A DNA stretch of 64,000 nt from Pseudeuparius sepicola (taxonomy: Eukaryota; Arthropoda; Insecta; Coleoptera; Anthribidae): the NCBI GenBank assembly GCA_963920635.1, contig OY987298.1, positions 142,760,257-142,824,256 on the forward strand. Reading direction: 5' to 3'. The position numbers and the translations under genes are program-made. Positions 46,661-57,570 of the stretch are shown here, piece after piece. Numbering within the stretch: the first letter of the stretch is position 1; every line of letters starts with the position of its first letter. The notes under the pieces were generated by a model. That model saw only the letters and a list, made by a program, of their open reading frames with translations. It made no database searches and was not told the origin of the DNA.

Positions 46661-46669
46661 CATACCTAT

Positions 46670-47394
46670 AATACGGCACCCACCAGCAACCTGCAGAGTT
46701 CAGGTCCGGCCCTGTGCGAGCCCGACCGCTCGAACGAATTAAGGATAACTGTTCCGTTGATTTCGCCACTGGTGTATACAGTTAATTTCGGCATTTAATT
46801 AGCATACACGACGGGTTTACGGGTTTTCCGTTTTTTTCGTAAAAAAACGTCCGGCCGGTTCTCACGAAAAAGTGCGGCCAGTCCGTCCGGAGCTCCGGAT
46901 TCGTCTCGCGGGCTGCGGGCTTTGTTCCGGGGCGATGGAGACGTGGGAATGTCCACGGATCGTGGAGAATGCCCAGTTTAAGACGTGCACACCGTGAAGA
47001 TCGACGATTTTCTCTTCGGCGGACAACGCCGTAGTTTTTGCTAGATGGTGCGCCAAAAATGGATTTGAAAAGTTTAAATGATATCAAACTATATCGTGGG
47101 CTTAACACAGCAACCAGGTAACTTGACTTTTTTGGGAAATGGAAACCCTCTGAGTTAGCTCTTCCTAATGCAACAACTATAGATAAGTTGTACGATAGAT
47201 ATTCCAATTAATTATTGTCCACCGTCAAGCTTGTTAAATCGCTTAGATCGGCAAAATTTTCGTTGTTTCAACAAGTTCTTTTGGGTCACCCTGTTATTGC
47301 CAGACTAAGGACCTCATTTTATAAGCAAGTTGTCCACAAGCAAGTAAATTATTTTGTAAACAACCTTGACAAAAAAGACGTGTAGTCTTTTGCA
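46670..47394. other. GC-rich island and non-coding flank
   Basis: 46670-47050 is CpG-rich with TTTAATTAGC and CGAATTAAGG homeodomain-like words. The 141-aa frame at 46782-47207 (-) has no recognisable domain and overlaps other open frames. 47205-47394 has nothing recognised. Confidence 0.3.
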
Positions 47395-47488
47395 CGAAAT
47401 CTTTTTCATGTCAGGACAGTATTTAAAACCAAAAATACTGATTAAAATACAACTTTTTCAAGTTGCCTGGAAAATTAATAAATTCTTA

Positions 47489-48120
47489 AAGGCCGGTCCA
47501 CACGCAACGATGTATCGTACGATTTGCATGCGCAAGTAAATCGTTACAGATAAGATCGTTTTGTGTGGACAGCAGATTTGCACAAAATTTAGAACTGTAC
47601 AAAGTTGGACGTTGGAGTTGAAAGTCTGAGCCGAAAAGCATAGATTTGAGAGATTTGCGCATGCAAATCGTAACGTATGTACGCTTGTCTGAGATTTGTA
47701 AAGTTTTTAGGTGCGACGGTAGCTGACTCCTACCTATTTTGAATCCGGAAATTATTAAATTAATTAAAACTAAAACAATAACAGATTTATTTTAAATTTG
47801 TTAAAAAATATGTCGACCATTTCCCATAATTTTATAATAGAATTCAATGGTAAAATAGACTTCGTTTTAATAACCATGCTTTAGACCATATCTAGTTCTA
47901 TTTACACGTTTCCTGATTTCCCTCTTCCTTTTAACATTTAAACAAAACGTCAAAATACTCCACAAACACTTCCTCCATGATTATTGTATCGAGCGAAAAT
48001 TGCAGCTTTACTACGATAAGTTGTCATAATGTGGACGCACTGAATTTGTAACGATTTATCTGTAACGATTTACTTGCGCATGCAAATCGTACGATACATC
48101 GTTGCGTGTGGACCGGCCTT
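47489..48120. mobile_element. TA-flanked element with perfect ~62-bp inverted ends
   Basis: AAGGCCGGTCCACACGCAAC and the next ~40 bases are mirrored exactly at the right end (48059-48120). Both sides are flanked by TA. Sub-terminal GCGCATGCAAATCGTA words recur internally (about 47655). 632 bp, no ORF; the perfect ends imply recent activity. Confidence 0.9.
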
Positions 48121-48139
48121 TACAGTAAATTAATTAAAA

Positions 48140-48700
48140 CTACCTTTCTTAGATGTTTTTATACTGAAATCAGATGGTATGAAAACTAGTGTCTATAGAA
48201 AACCAACACATACTAATATATATCTCCATTTTAACTCCAATCCTCCATATTAGTGTTAAAAAAGGAGTAATTGAAAGTTTAAATGACAGGGCTAAAACGA
48301 TTTGTTCTAATAACACAAAATTTGAGGAGGAAATTAAACATATAAAACATGTTCTTGAGAAGAATAGTTATCTTATTGAATTTGTTGAGCAAGTTTTTCA
48401 GGATTGCCAACAAAATAACAATGCTAATAGATTTAGAGAAATTATATTCCTGCATTGACTATCAGATAAGCTAAAACGTATAGGCGATCGTTTTAATGTC
48501 AGAACAGTATTTAAAACCAAAAATCCATTAAGATCGATGCTAGTTGAAACGAAGCCATTTAATGAGGTACAAAGAGCAAAAAATTGCATTTATAAAATTC
48601 CTTGTGGAAAGTTCTATGTTGGGAAGACTTGTAGGCCATTTAACGTTAATTTAAAAGAACATAAAAATTATATCAGGCAAAATCAAATTTCAAAGTAAAA
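48140..48700 (+). pseudogene. Penelope RT tail and GIY-YIG remnant
   Basis: Reading with frame changes: TSVYRKPTHTNIYLHFNSN, then (48265-48440) KKGVIESLNDRAKTICSNNT and EEEIKHIKHVLEKN, then DKLKRIGDRFNVRTVFKTKN and NCIYKIPCGKFYVGKTCR. Relative to copy 1 two residues of the DCE segment are lost and GET is GKT. A stop follows QNQISK near 48697. Dead copy. Confidence 0.78.
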
Positions 48701-48980
48701 AATATGTGAACACTCTTTAAATAATACCTAACCATAGAATTTTGTGGAATAGGTCCCAACCAATTCTCAAAGAAGAAGTAGAAAAATTAAGGAATCCGCA
48801 TTTATTCTGGGAAATACGGACAACTCTGTTGCTGAATGTTCGTGGAATTCAGTAAAATATTATTGCCAGTTATTCAAAGAGAAGTTAGTATAGATAATTA
48901 GATATAGAACACAGGGTACAATATGACAGGTGGCTAGGCTATTAAATTGTTTTTGCTGTTATGACACTTTAACCAGAGCA

Positions 48981-49966
48981 TATAAAACAACCAGCAGTAA
49001 AACTCCCCATGTCGGGAAAATTCTGCGCACCTGTTCGCGCAGCCGCCATGTAGGAATAGATTCTGTCAAATTGATCCAGTGTCGGGGCGATTGGGCAGTT
49101 CTTTTTGGCTGTATGAGAGATATTACAGTGCCGTGGAGTGTGCTTTTTTGTAAATTGTGCTTTTTGCTAGTATCTTTAAATAAAGAATCCCAGGAAGGAG
49201 TCAAAGCTGCTTGTGCTTATCACACACTATTTACTTTACTTATACTTTATACTTATATACTTATACTATACTATACTATACTATACTATACTATACTATA
49301 CTATATATATACTTTAAATTCATAGAGATCGTCCTTAATGCGGCCCTGCCCCGTATTAGTCCTCAGAATTGTTCACGTGTTTCCATCTTGTAAATGTTTT
49401 CGCCCAACTTGCATTTTGATTGAATAGAGTGTAGACTCTAGAACTCTTGAGCTGTTTGTTTTTATAATTTGAGTTCTTGATTTGTTGGTTACTGTTTATA
49501 GACCGTAATAAAATATTTCCTGAATTTTATTCCTTTTGTTCTTGTATTAATAAATATATTTCTAGAGTAAATAATGCATTGTTATTATTAACAACACGGT
49601 AACTAGCTGAAATATGAATTAAGTTGTCAATATCAATATCAAAACTGCATATATCTTATTTTGTCTTAAAAACAAAAAAAGAATCTTGAAAGAAATCATT
49701 ATCAATCGATAATTTACGTATTATTCAATAAGCAAACATAATTCCTACGTATTGATAATTCAAAATCATACAATTTACTTATGTTTCTAGATACCTACCT
49801 AGTTGTTGTACTAAGCCACAGAAGAACCAAGCCCACGATATTACTAACTTGAATTCATGGTTCTTATGTTATTAAAGATCGGCGAATGATGCTGTAACAA
49901 AAAAACCGCTACCATTGAAATCGCTACTTCAACAATGTTTTTAAATCCATTATTTATTTTTTGTCA
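48981..49966. other. No gene; microsatellite
   Basis: A pentanucleotide (ACTAT)n tract occupies 49262-49305. AATTCCAGGAAGGAGTCAAAGCT-like sequence at 49185-49210 recurs at 57780-57803, so part of this is a dispersed repeat. The 131-aa frame at 48930-49325 crosses the microsatellite and is not a gene. Confidence 0.5.
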
Positions 49967-50057
49967 TAAGCTCCCAAAATAGCTATTTTACGGACTCATT
50001 TAAATCGGTAAAATGCTTCTTTTTCGGCCTAGTCCCTAAAAGTCGTCATGGCAACCT

Positions 50058-50180
50058 TTACGGACTATTCCAAAATTCCTTAGAATGTTCTTTATGGTAA
50101 ATGGCACGAGACTTCACAGGAAGTAAATCCAACACGATTTCTTTGGCCTTATTAGCAATATATTCAGGATTTTGAAACAT
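50058..50180 (-). pseudogene. N-terminal fragment of a Crypton-like recombinase gene (left arm)
   Basis: From ATG at 50180 the frame reads MFQNPEYIANKAKEIVLDLL, then PVKSRAIYHKE and FWNSP before a stop. LLP-x-KSR..Y is reminiscent of the start of Crypton-type tyrosine recombinase proteins in arthropods (LLPxKSRxxYxxxYxxF). Only about 40 codons remain and no catalytic residues; the family call is tentative. Confidence 0.4.
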
Positions 50181-50729
50181 TTTAAAATTTATGTCGCACT
50201 TTCTGACAAATTTCGAATGACATGACAAAATTATCAAATAAACAAACTTGCTGCTATATGATTTCAAAAATTATGGAAAATTTGCAAATTGAAGCGTTCT
50301 GAAGAATTGTAAAAAGCGTATAATAAAATTTTGGAAGCGTATGACAAAAAATAGTGTTTCTCACCCGTACCTAAAATGTTTTTCAGGACTCATCTGATAT
50401 TCCGGACACGGGTAAATGATTCGTCCTGAAAAACTTCATTTTAGGTACTTGTAACAAAATAACTAAGTATTTTGGAACTAGTAGCGTCTTGATGTCAAAA
50501 ATACAAAAAATGATTATGTCTCTTGCCATTTCACTTCATTGCATCCCTCTCAACCACCTTTTTTTACAATGGTGTTAAAAATGTTCTCTACTAACAATAA
50601 TAATTTTCTTCGTTAAAAACTATATCTACTGTATCTCCAAAAACATAGATAATAATTAAACATTTTCTACCCCTTATTCCCACTCCTTTCGGGGAAGACT
50701 TTCAATCAATCCTAAAAATTCCCACTCTA

Positions 50730-50766
<37 letters not shown>

Positions 50767-51012
50767 TCTCACCCTCACAATACTCCAAACTAGGTATTCC
50801 TTCTCTTAAATAGTTATTTTTGTTACAAGTACCTATAATGAAGATTTTAATGACGAATCATTGCTGTTTCTAGACGAGGCGTTAGCCAATTCTTCAGAAC
50901 GCTTAAATTTGCAAATTTTTCCATATTTTTTGAAATTATAGAAACAAGTTTGTTTATTTGATAATTTAGTCATGTCGTTCGAAATTTGTCAGAAAGGTAC
51001 ATAAATTTTAAA

Positions 51013-51140
51013 ATGTTTCAAAATCCCGAATATTTTGCTATTAAGGCCAAAGAAATCGTGTTGGATTTCCTTCCTGTGAAGTCTCGTGCCATTTACCATA
51101 AAGAATAATATTTTAAGGAATTTTGGAATAGTCCATAAAG
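51013..51140 (+). pseudogene. N-terminal fragment of the same gene (right arm)
   Basis: The mirror copy starts at ATG 51013 with MFQNPEYFAIKAKEIVLDFL and PVKSRAIYHKE, then hits TAA two codons earlier than the left copy's HSKEF. Presence of the gene start in both arms shows the palindrome arose by inverted duplication of the 5' region. Confidence 0.4.
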
Positions 51141-51238
51141 GTTGCCATGATGACTTTTAGGGACTAGGCCGAAAAGGAAGCATTTTACGGACTTAAATGA
51201 GTCCGTAAAATAACTATTTTTGGGAGCGTATTACAAAA

Positions 51239-51888
51239 ATATTTTTTTTGTCATGACATTGACAAAGGAATATGTTCAACAGATTCTTACGGTTCAGAAA
51301 TTATTTAAAAAGTTTAAACAAATATAAGGACTGTAACTGTATCTACTTCCTATCATCCTTTTACATTTTGCAAGTTGGTATTCTTAACTCACTTATTGAA
51401 AGTAGCTAGTAAAAAGTAGCTAAAATCTTGAATAATTTTTCAACTGTCAGCCAGCAAGAGTTATGTTGTCATCATTTTCCCAGCAGAGTGCAATGTTCTG
51501 AAAGGTGGTTCACTCACTCCTTTATTAGGTGCACGAGAGAAGAATGCCAGCCGTTCCCGTCGACAAAAACTCTAGGAAATAAATTACTCCGGGGTTCATT
51601 TAACTTCTTTATGGGTAGTCGACATTCTATTCTTGAAGATATTACCATTAATACATCATCTTCTAAAACTTATCAGTTCACATCTGTATCTCAAAGTAAA
51701 TAACCTACTTGTGAATTATAGTTTCTGACTTCGTTGCTTTTTGTTCATCACTTTTAGTTGAATTATAATAATGAGATAAATTCGTGAATTTCACACAACA
51801 AAAGCACGAACAAAATATACACATAAGTACTTTAAAGTAATATTCCTGGTGTGGGTCAAATAATATGGCAAAGTTATAGCAAAATATA
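51239..51888. other. No recognised gene
   Basis: A 91-aa frame at 51428-51703 has no domain. Nothing else is supported. Confidence 0.4.
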
Positions 51889-51890
51889 TA

Positions 51891-52949
51891 GGGTGTCCCA
51901 GAATATGTCGGCAATCTCCCGGATTTATACAGGAGACGTTAAAATAACATGACAAGTTCCTATAAAAAAAATTCCCAGAGGGCCCCTAAGGAGATACAGG
52001 GTGTTGAAGTTTTTTTTTAATTAATGTATGTATGGCAATATCCCCCAAAAGAATCAAGCTGCTGAACTGAAATTTGGCACTGCTGTGTTTTAGGCGATGA
52101 AAAATAAGCTGAAGGCATCAATTTTTACGTATCTCACAGAGGGCGCCACTTGCACTAGTTTTGGATCGTGTTATAGCTCGTAACTTTTTTGAGGTTATGT
52201 TTTTGGTCTTGCAGGTCCATCATTTTCATTTTGCAACAAAAGTGTACTCTTGTTTCATAACGATAAAATCAACCGTTTGCGTTGAAATTGGTAAAACGTT
52301 CCTCAAAACACCTGTTAACTTCAACATTCGAAAGATAAAATCTTTACCTATCGCTTTCAAACGTTACAGACCGACTGTACTATTTAAACTGAGAAAAAAA
52401 TCCCTATGAACAATGTACCAAAAATTATTCGCCTTCAAAATGGAAAGGATTGAATTTGACAAAATTTGGGCACCCTATTTCAAGAAAATCAATGCTGTTT
52501 TGTCCAATGTCCATTTGGTATTTTTTCTTCATTTTGAATGCACAGTTGATCTGTAACATTTGAAAGCAGTGGGAGAAAGTTTTATGTTTTGAATATTGAA
52601 GCTAACAGGTGTTTTAGGGCACGTTTCGCCAATTTCAATTTTATCATTATGAAACAAGAGTACCTCTTTGTTGCAGAATGAAAAGATGTACTAAAATGAT
52701 GGACCTGCAAGACCAAAAACATAACCTCAAAAAAGCTATAACACGATCCAAAAATAGCAGCAGTGCCAAATCTCTGTTCAGCAGCTTGATTATTTTGGGA
52801 GATAGTGCGATAATTTAATTTCAAAAAAAGAACTTTAACACCCTGTACCTCCGTAGGGGGAGGGGCTCTGGGAACTAGGAACTTATCAGGTTATTTTAAT
52901 GTCCCCTGTACAATTCCAGGAGATTGCCCACATATTCTGGGGCACCCTG
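51891..52949. mobile_element. Nested foldback, outer family 1
   Basis: Ends are TATA-GGGTGTCCCAGAATATGT and its complement before CACCCTG-TATA; the left first bases are altered. Outer arms are about 115 bp (to 52004 and from 52848) and meet the inner element at AAGGAGA-TA and TA-CCTCCGT. Confidence 0.8.
52007..52845. mobile_element. Inner foldback (CAGGGTGTTGAAG family)
   Basis: TA-CAGGGTGTTGAAGTTTTTT and its complement bound 839 bp. The arms contain TGCAGGTCCATCATTTT and TTGTTTCATAACGATAAAAT, shared with the inner element at 59608-60393. Its midpoint (52426) lies within 6 bp of the outer midpoint (52420). Confidence 0.8.
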
Positions 52950-53097
52950 TATAAGGAACTGCATTTGTTGTAAGTAGATTTTTTGGGAATGGGAAAACCA
53001 AACTCGTACTTTTCAAATGAAGTGACAGTGTCTTTTGTGCATAGTACCTATAGTTACTTCCTCGTACGGTGGTATGAAGAGCTCCATAGTTTATTTA

Positions 53098-53556
53098 TTA
53101 AGTATTCACATCCCAAAAATGGTTTAAGTTGATAGTTTCCAACTTATAACCACTTTGGTGCAAGCAATAACTTGCCGTAGAGAAGCAGCAGCAATAGGAA
53201 ATGCAAATCGTTGTCCCAAGAGCCTGCAATATGGAAAACTCTGGCCCATAACTTTGTATATTCTCTGTGTTCTCTATTCGTCGCATCATAAAAATGTGGA
53301 AAGTGCTCAATTTTCGTCCGTATGCGAACGTATTCCTTGAATATCCCCGTGTACTACAAAATAATCCAAAGGCGATTTCCCGTTTCCTCGTAAAGCATCG
53401 ATTCCGGCATCCAATGAAAATATTGATCTCTACCTGCAGAATATTCCATTGTATTTGATAAGAATGAAAAGGGAAAACAACATTTCTACCGGTAAATTGA
53501 TATACTGCATTCATTAAAATAATACAAACAAATTGTATACGGATACAAGAAAACAA
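53098..53556 (-). pseudogene. Unidentified minus-strand reading region
   Basis: A 152-aa frame is open, and an overlapping frame on the same strand also looks coding-like, reading TKIEHFPHFYDATNREHREY and a hydrophobic LLLLLLYGKLLL stretch, with one TAG upstream. The second frame has better residue balance. No family is recognised; it may be a decayed host-type membrane protein exon. Repeat-free, unlike its neighbours. Confidence 0.25.
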
Positions 53557-53666
53557 GATAAAACATTGATTTAAAAATTTTGTATCACCCGTTTTACAGT
53601 GGCATCTGCCGTTTTATTTATTTGCAGTTTGAAAATTCCCAAAAAAGTTATTTAATTTAAAATATA

Positions 53667-54864
53667 CAATGTGTCCCGGATAAGAATGAATAGCATGAGG
53701 AGAGATAGAGCAGCGGTTAAACGGGGAAAAAGTTGCGCAATTTTAAGGTCAATAAAATGGTACAAACAGATTTCTAATATCTTTTTTCGTTTTTGAATTA
53801 TTTTCAAAAAAGTAAAATTTTGCGTTTTCGTTTTTATTTTTTCTTAAGTTGTTATGACAAAAATAGAAAAAAAAAGAAAAACACTTTTAACGGGCTTTAA
53901 GATGGCGTTTTTAGATTTGTTTTACAACATTTCGTTGTTGAGAAACCATCTTCACCTTTATTTTTTAAATACGGACCTGGATTTTTTTTGCATATTTTAA
54001 AAGCACTTTTCATTGCAAATAGCATAATGTAGATATGACACGAAATATTTTTAAAATGTTTTGAGACAAGTAGGTACACTGAAAATTTCTTTTTTTGTTT
54101 CATTTATTTTTTTCTATTGCGGCCCTGTATTTAATAATAAGTCTAAATATTAATCAGTATTGTCAACAATTATTTAACTTACAGTTTATTTTTACTTCGA
54201 AAATTTAATATTTTTAAATACGGTCCTGTCTAATTAGTGTTTTCCTCTGTCATTGTACAGCAAACAGTGTCGCATTGTGTTTTGGAGTAAATTCTTCGCT
54301 TTTTCTAATTGTGAGAAGAAAGCTTTAAGCCAATGAAACCAATAACTTCTGCTACTTACACTATTTCTGTGACACAAGATATAACATGCTAACATGTTAA
54401 ATTTGTCGTCATTTGAAAAAGCACCCTCCATTTATCAGTGGGAGTCTCAAAACATTTTAAAAATATTTCGTGTCATACATCATGGTATTTGCAATAAGTG
54501 TGCTTTCAAAATCTGCAAAAAAATCCAGGTCCGTATTAAAAAAAATAAAGATGAAGATGGTTTCTGAAAAACGAAACGTTGTACAACAAATATAAAAACG
54601 TCATCTTAAAGCCCGTTAAAAAGTGCCATAAGAAGGTGTTTTTCTTTTTTTCTATCTGTGATAACAACTACATAAAAAATAAAATCGAAAACGCAAAATT
54701 TTACTTTTTTCCAAATAACTCAAAAACGAAAAAGGTAATAGAAATCTGTTTGTACCATTTTATTGACCTTAAAATTGCGCAACTTTTTCCCCATTTAACC
54801 ATTGTTCTATCTCTCACCGTTTGCAAGATCCCCATGCTATTCATTCTTATCCGGGACACATCGT
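53667..54864. mobile_element. Foldback, 1.2 kb, with CAATGTGTCCCGGATAAGAA ends
   Basis: TA-CAATGTGTCCCGGATAAGAA and its complement before TA. Arms of about 450 bp include CAATTTTAAGGTCAATAAAATGG and a Penelope-end-like ACGAAACGTTGTACAAC (54571-54587; mirror near 53921). Arm pieces recur at 13010-13196. Confidence 0.82.
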
Positions 54865-55979
54865 ATATTCATTATTTTCATGCTTTATTTATTAAATATT
54901 TTCGAAAAATAACTTTAGTTCATGATATCTTCATAAGTTAGGTAGATATCATCAAAGAAAATGGTACTACTACCATTTTCTTTGATATCATGTATCACTC
55001 ATCACCCTTTGTGTCAACACCACTGAATTTTGATTTGACATACCTACAGATGACCATTTGTCCAATTTAACGGTCGTTGAGTAGCTTAATTTCAAATCGT
55101 TTCCCACATTTGGAAATGGCGTAATAATAATTAATATACCATCAGTTGATGAACACAGGAATCATAAAATATATCCGATTTGATTTCGCCTTGAAAGAGG
55201 AACAATCCCTTTGTTCAATGCGTTTGGAAAAAACGCGAGCGGCGAAGCACAAATAATCGAAATCCACCGGCTCTGATACAGGGTATTTCAAAATAAAATG
55301 GTTTCAGGAGAACTTAGTCACTTCAGTAGTTTCAGAAATATTCAATGTAACCTTGACGGGCGTGGACAAGCTTTTTTAGCTTGTTTTCATATTTAGGTCA
55401 GTTCAATTATTTTGTTGTGATTTCTTTTTATATTTTCATAGATATAGGTAACCAACGATATATAAGAATAGATGACTCACGCTAATACAAATAACACGGT
55501 TTTATTTTGCTTCTACATAAATTTCTTAAATTTAGTCTTTCCTATTTTGTAATGCATAATAAATATTTTTTGACAGACTTGTATATTGTATACATGCTTT
55601 GAGGTACTTATATTTACAAAATAACCTAAATCTTAAAAAAAAATGGAAACCTTGAATGTGCCAACAATAACATCTTTTTAAAATCATGAAACAAAACAAG
55701 TTGCCTTTGGTAACGTATCTAATCCTATATATCGTTGTAGGTAACATTCTGTTTAGATATGAATACATCATATCCTACATACATCATAACTTACTGTCAC
55801 CGACTCCAAAGATAACTCAATATAGAAGGAGAAAAATATTTCTAAAATTTTAGTTGAAATGTGCATACGGGCAAATTTGTGAAGTCGGTGTTATTTTTTG
55901 TTAATTTTGTTTTATATTTTTAGTGGAGTGTGCATACGGGCAAATTTTTGAAGTCGGTTTTAATTTTTTTGTTAAAATT
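54865..55979. other. No gene; small hairpin
   Basis: A hairpin with AAAGAAAATGGTA/TACCATTTTCTTT arms lies at 54945-54989. A one-sided TA-CAGGGTATTTC end is at about 55277. Otherwise nothing recognised. Confidence 0.4.
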
Positions 55980-56450
55980 TTTTTATTTCTTATTTTTCAG
56001 TGAATTATTAAGAATTATCGAAATCGGTCCAATATTAAATTCCATCCCCTATTTGTCCACGCTTTTTATCTTCAAATTTAATTTATCTTCAAATTTAAAT
56101 GTGACCACTCCTAAGGTAACCCCTTTCTAATAAAATAGGAATCATCCAAATCGGCCCAATATGTACTTGCATCCCCTATTTATCTACCCGTAGGGGTGGA
56201 ATTTTTTCTTTAAATTTAAATGGGACCACACCTAAGGTACTACCCCCTTTCCAATAAAGAAAGAATTATCGAAATCAATCCAACATGAAATTTCATCCCC
56301 TATTTTCTACCCTTACGGGTGGAATTTTTTCTTCAAATTTAAATGAGGCCATTCTGTAGGTATACCCTTTCAAATAAGAAAGGAATTGTCCAAATCTGTT
56401 TATAAATGATGGAGTTCTGAGGTAACAAACATAAAAAACAAAAAACCGAA
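55980..56450 (+). repeat. Tandem array of about 115-bp units
   Basis: Four diverged units share AAGAATTATCGAAATC, CATCCCCTATTT, TACCC...GGGTGGAATTTTTTC and TTCAAATTTAAATG. GAAGTCGGT occurs before the array (55882, 55950) and after it (56451), a layout typical of dispersed insect repeats with internal tandem units. Confidence 0.8.
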
Positions 56451-56536
56451 TTGAAGTCGGTTAAATATAGATATTTTGGAGATACAAAAAAAAATTATAT
56501 ATCATGCCATTTCTATGTTTTTCTTTTATTTTTATG

Positions 56537-57570
56537 AGGTGGCCAGTGTTAATATTGTACAGTCGGTACAATAACTTTACCGTTAGCAAAATAATTGTAT
56601 GGTGGTCGCCGACATTGTTGTTGTACATTGTTCCTGCACACATTTTATCCCGAAACACCCTGTACGCCTCGTTAACGAGCTCCCCGCAGATACCGATCTC
56701 CGGCCGATCATTGTTTTTGCGTTTTGCCCGAAGATCGCATCCTCGCGGCGCGTCTATTTTTAGGTCTGCCGACTGTGAAAAACCGGCAATCAAGTGCGCG
56801 GTGGTCGTGGTTGATTCGAGCTAATTACAGGCATTGCCGCCTGCAAAAATGGCAGGGGTTTCGCATGAAATGGCCTTTTATTACGCGCAATTAAAGTCCG
56901 AACGGAAGGTAATTAACGTCTAGTTGGCGCAGTGAAGTAGAAAAACAAAAGATTGTAGGTGGATACAAGTGTGTGTGAGTGAATTTTTTTACTACACTTC
57001 CAGATTCATTCCATTGTCTGAAATTATAGGTTTTTTCACAAAGGTGGCCAGTGTTAATATCACAAAGGTGGCCAGTGTTAATATTGTACAGTCGGTACAA
57101 TAACTTTACCGTTAGCAAAATAATTGTATGGTGGTCGCCGACATTGTTGTTGTACATTGTTCCTGCACACATTTTATCCCGAAACACCCTGTACGCCTCG
57201 TTAACGAGCTCCCCGCAGATACCGATCTCCGGCCGATCATTGTTTTTGCGTTTTGCCCGAAGATCGCATCCTCGCGGCGCGTCTATTTTTAGGTCTGCCG
57301 ACTGTGAAAAACCGGCAATCAAGTGCGCGGTGGTCGTGGTTGATTCGAGGTAATTACAGGCATTGCCGCCTGCAAAAATGGCAGGGGTTTCGCATGAAAT
57401 GGCCTTTTATTACGCGCAATTAAAGTCCGAACGGAAGGTAATTAACGTCTAGTTGGCGCAGTGAAGTAGAAAAACAAAAGATTGTAGGTGGATACAAATG
57501 TGTGTGAGTGAATTTTTTTACTACACTTCCAGATTCATTCCATTGTCTGAAATTATAGGTTTTTTCACAA
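56537..57570 (+). repeat. Recent tandem duplication of a 505-bp block
   Basis: 56537-57041 and 57066-57570 are nearly identical (a few substitutions) at an offset of 529. A 24-bp piece (CACAAAGGTGGCCAGTGTTA and four more) is exactly doubled at the join (57037-57060, 57061-57084). Each copy carries a GC-rich stretch with CGTTAACGAGCTCC, TTTTATTACGCGCAATTAAA and GGTAATTAACG. Assembly of two haplotypes is an alternative. Confidence 0.92.

Larger units (their letters stand above)
47395..48980 (+). mobile_element. Penelope-like element, copy 2
   Basis: 47395-47450 is a Penelope-derived scrap (GTCAGGACAGTATTTAAAAC). After an inserted TIR element (47489-48120) the sequence resumes with LPFLDVF-type coding, VYRKPTHTNIYLHFNSN, the GIY-YIG segment to about 48700 and a 3' end shared with copy 1. 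Orientation is opposite to copy 1. Confidence 0.75.
49967..51238. mobile_element. Foldback whose arms carry a recombinase-like 5' gene end
   Basis: Arms 49967-50325 and 50880-51238 are inverted copies of about 360 bp. Each includes ACGGACT...AGTCCGT palindromes, GGCCTAGTCCCTAAAAGT, and an ATG-initiated short frame. The middle has a hairpin (GTACCTAAAATG... at 50370-50452) and an (AAT)n tract (50731-50766). Outer flanks are not clear. Confidence 0.75.

Noticed and set aside
46782..47207. 141-aa minus-strand frame
   Set aside because: No domain; partly explained by GC-rich sequence and overlaps a second open frame.
48930..49325. 131-aa frame
   Set aside because: It runs through the (ACTAT)n microsatellite; low-complexity tail and no domain.
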